Below, one piece after another: positions 63,384 through 64,000 of a DNA stretch of 64,000 bases. The position numbers and the translations under genes are program-made. The notes under the pieces were generated by a model. That model did no database searches and was not told the origin of the DNA. It saw nothing but the letters and a program-made list of their open reading frames with translations. Origin of the DNA: Xestospongia bergquistia (Eukaryota > Porifera > Demospongiae > Haplosclerida > Petrosiidae); the NCBI GenBank assembly GCA_963965975.1, contig OZ014412.1:1614501-1678500 (forward strand), written 5' to 3'. The first letter of the stretch is position 1. Every line of letters starts with the position of its first letter.

Positions 63384-64000
63384 ATATAACAAGTTATAAA
63401 AATTATTTGTTCATGTAAATGATAATTACAATATCATGTCTAATTTTAATTTGTTATGAATGAAATAATGTTAAAATCCTAAAAATCATATTCATTCAAG
63501 TGTTGTTAGTTAACTTATGAGTTGAATATGTAAAGATAACATGTATATCATATTTATGTTATATAAATTGATATCTAATCAGTTTTTTGATATATCATTT
63601 ATATTAATGGAGAGTACTTTTGAGATGTGGACCAATATGTGGTAGAGTTAATAAATATTACCATGATCAATACTAATTAATTAATCATAATCACATGACC
63701 ATAATAGTGGTACATTTGATATGTCTGACTGCTCTATATAAAAAAGTACTATTTGTAGATTGATCTCTAACTATTGTAATAGTATGGAGATATCTGTTGT
63801 CTGCACAAAATACAATGTAAGTACTAGTATATTTAACCTTTGTCAGAATATGCATGCAGAAGAAAATCAGTTGCTATCATCTTATTACTTACTGTGTGCA
63901 GTTTGTGTGGGAACTTACAACTATTCTATTATGTCTGCATTGTCATCATACTATACATATTTCATTGCATTCTATAGCCAAACTCAGTTATACTGATAAT
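63384..64000 (+). other. Non-coding repeat at window end
   Basis: Same sequence as after A2 (45095 on) and after I (34671 on). A variant of the short hydrophobic ORF runs at 63760-63996, without family splice borders. The next array unit would be expected just outside the window. Confidence 0.45.

Noticed and set aside
1..64000. CRISPR arrays, bacterial operons, tRNA or rRNA genes
   Set aside because: No spaced direct-repeat array, ribosome-binding-site pattern or recognisable tRNA/rRNA signature was seen. The spliced Ig/FN3 genes mark this as animal nuclear DNA.

Overview
The window is animal genomic DNA. It is very AT-rich, and its genes are split into short exons by compact GT-AG introns. 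Nearly every extracellular module is bounded by phase-1 introns. The products are metazoan type I cell-surface proteins: signal peptide, one Ig-like domain, fibronectin-III (FN3) modules, a Ser/Thr-rich stalk, then either a transmembrane (TM) segment with a tyrosine-rich tail or a GPI-type hydrophobic C-terminus. Base composition, intron size and style of domain shuffling resemble a demosponge such as Amphimedon; that assignment is inference. All gene models were built by hand from splice sites and frame and have no transcript support.

Layout. A minus-strand Ig/mucin-stalk gene (M1) lies at 0.47-1.72 kb, followed by 2.3 kb without a gene. From 4.3 kb to the end lies one tandem receptor array built from four recurring families in the order A, B, E, G. 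Block 1: A1 (4.3-6.1), B1 (6.4-9.4), the divergent relative C (9.9-11.5), pseudogene D (11.9-13.6), E1 (14.6-15.6), E2 (18.6-19.8) and G1 relic (20.6-21.3). A decayed minus-strand gene M2 (22.1-23.1) and a second E/G pair follow: E3 (24.7-25.7) and G2, which an inversion has broken (26.8-27.7). Block 2: H (28.8-30.8, ectodomain lost), B-type gene I (32.2-34.7), an orphan anchor cassette (35.5-35.9), G4 pseudogene (37.8-40.1) and A2 (41.9-45.1). Block 3 repeats block 2 about 18 kb further on: A3 (46.3-48.8), J (50.2-52.3), anchor cassette (52.9-53.3), G5/G3 (54.1-57.9), K (58.9-60.6) and L (61.0-63.4). Two relics of a reverse-transcriptase-type element (16.9 and 23.2 kb) sit upstream of the E2 and E3 units.

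How the genes may work together. The ectodomains are close paralogues, but they are attached to different endings. These are a long tail with NPxY, TxYxxI, YxxM, PPxY and a PDZ-type C-terminus (B1, H, A3); a 20-residue tyrosine-rich tail (E2 and orphan cassettes); a GPI-type ending (E1, E3, I, J, L); or none (A1, K). In several loci TM-plus-tail exons are followed by GPI exons, and all share phase-1 borders. One ectodomain could therefore be spliced to a signalling or a non-signalling anchor. Together with tandem duplication, chimeras, inversions and a variable Ig segment, this looks like a fast-evolving recognition-receptor cluster. A role in allorecognition or immunity is inference only.
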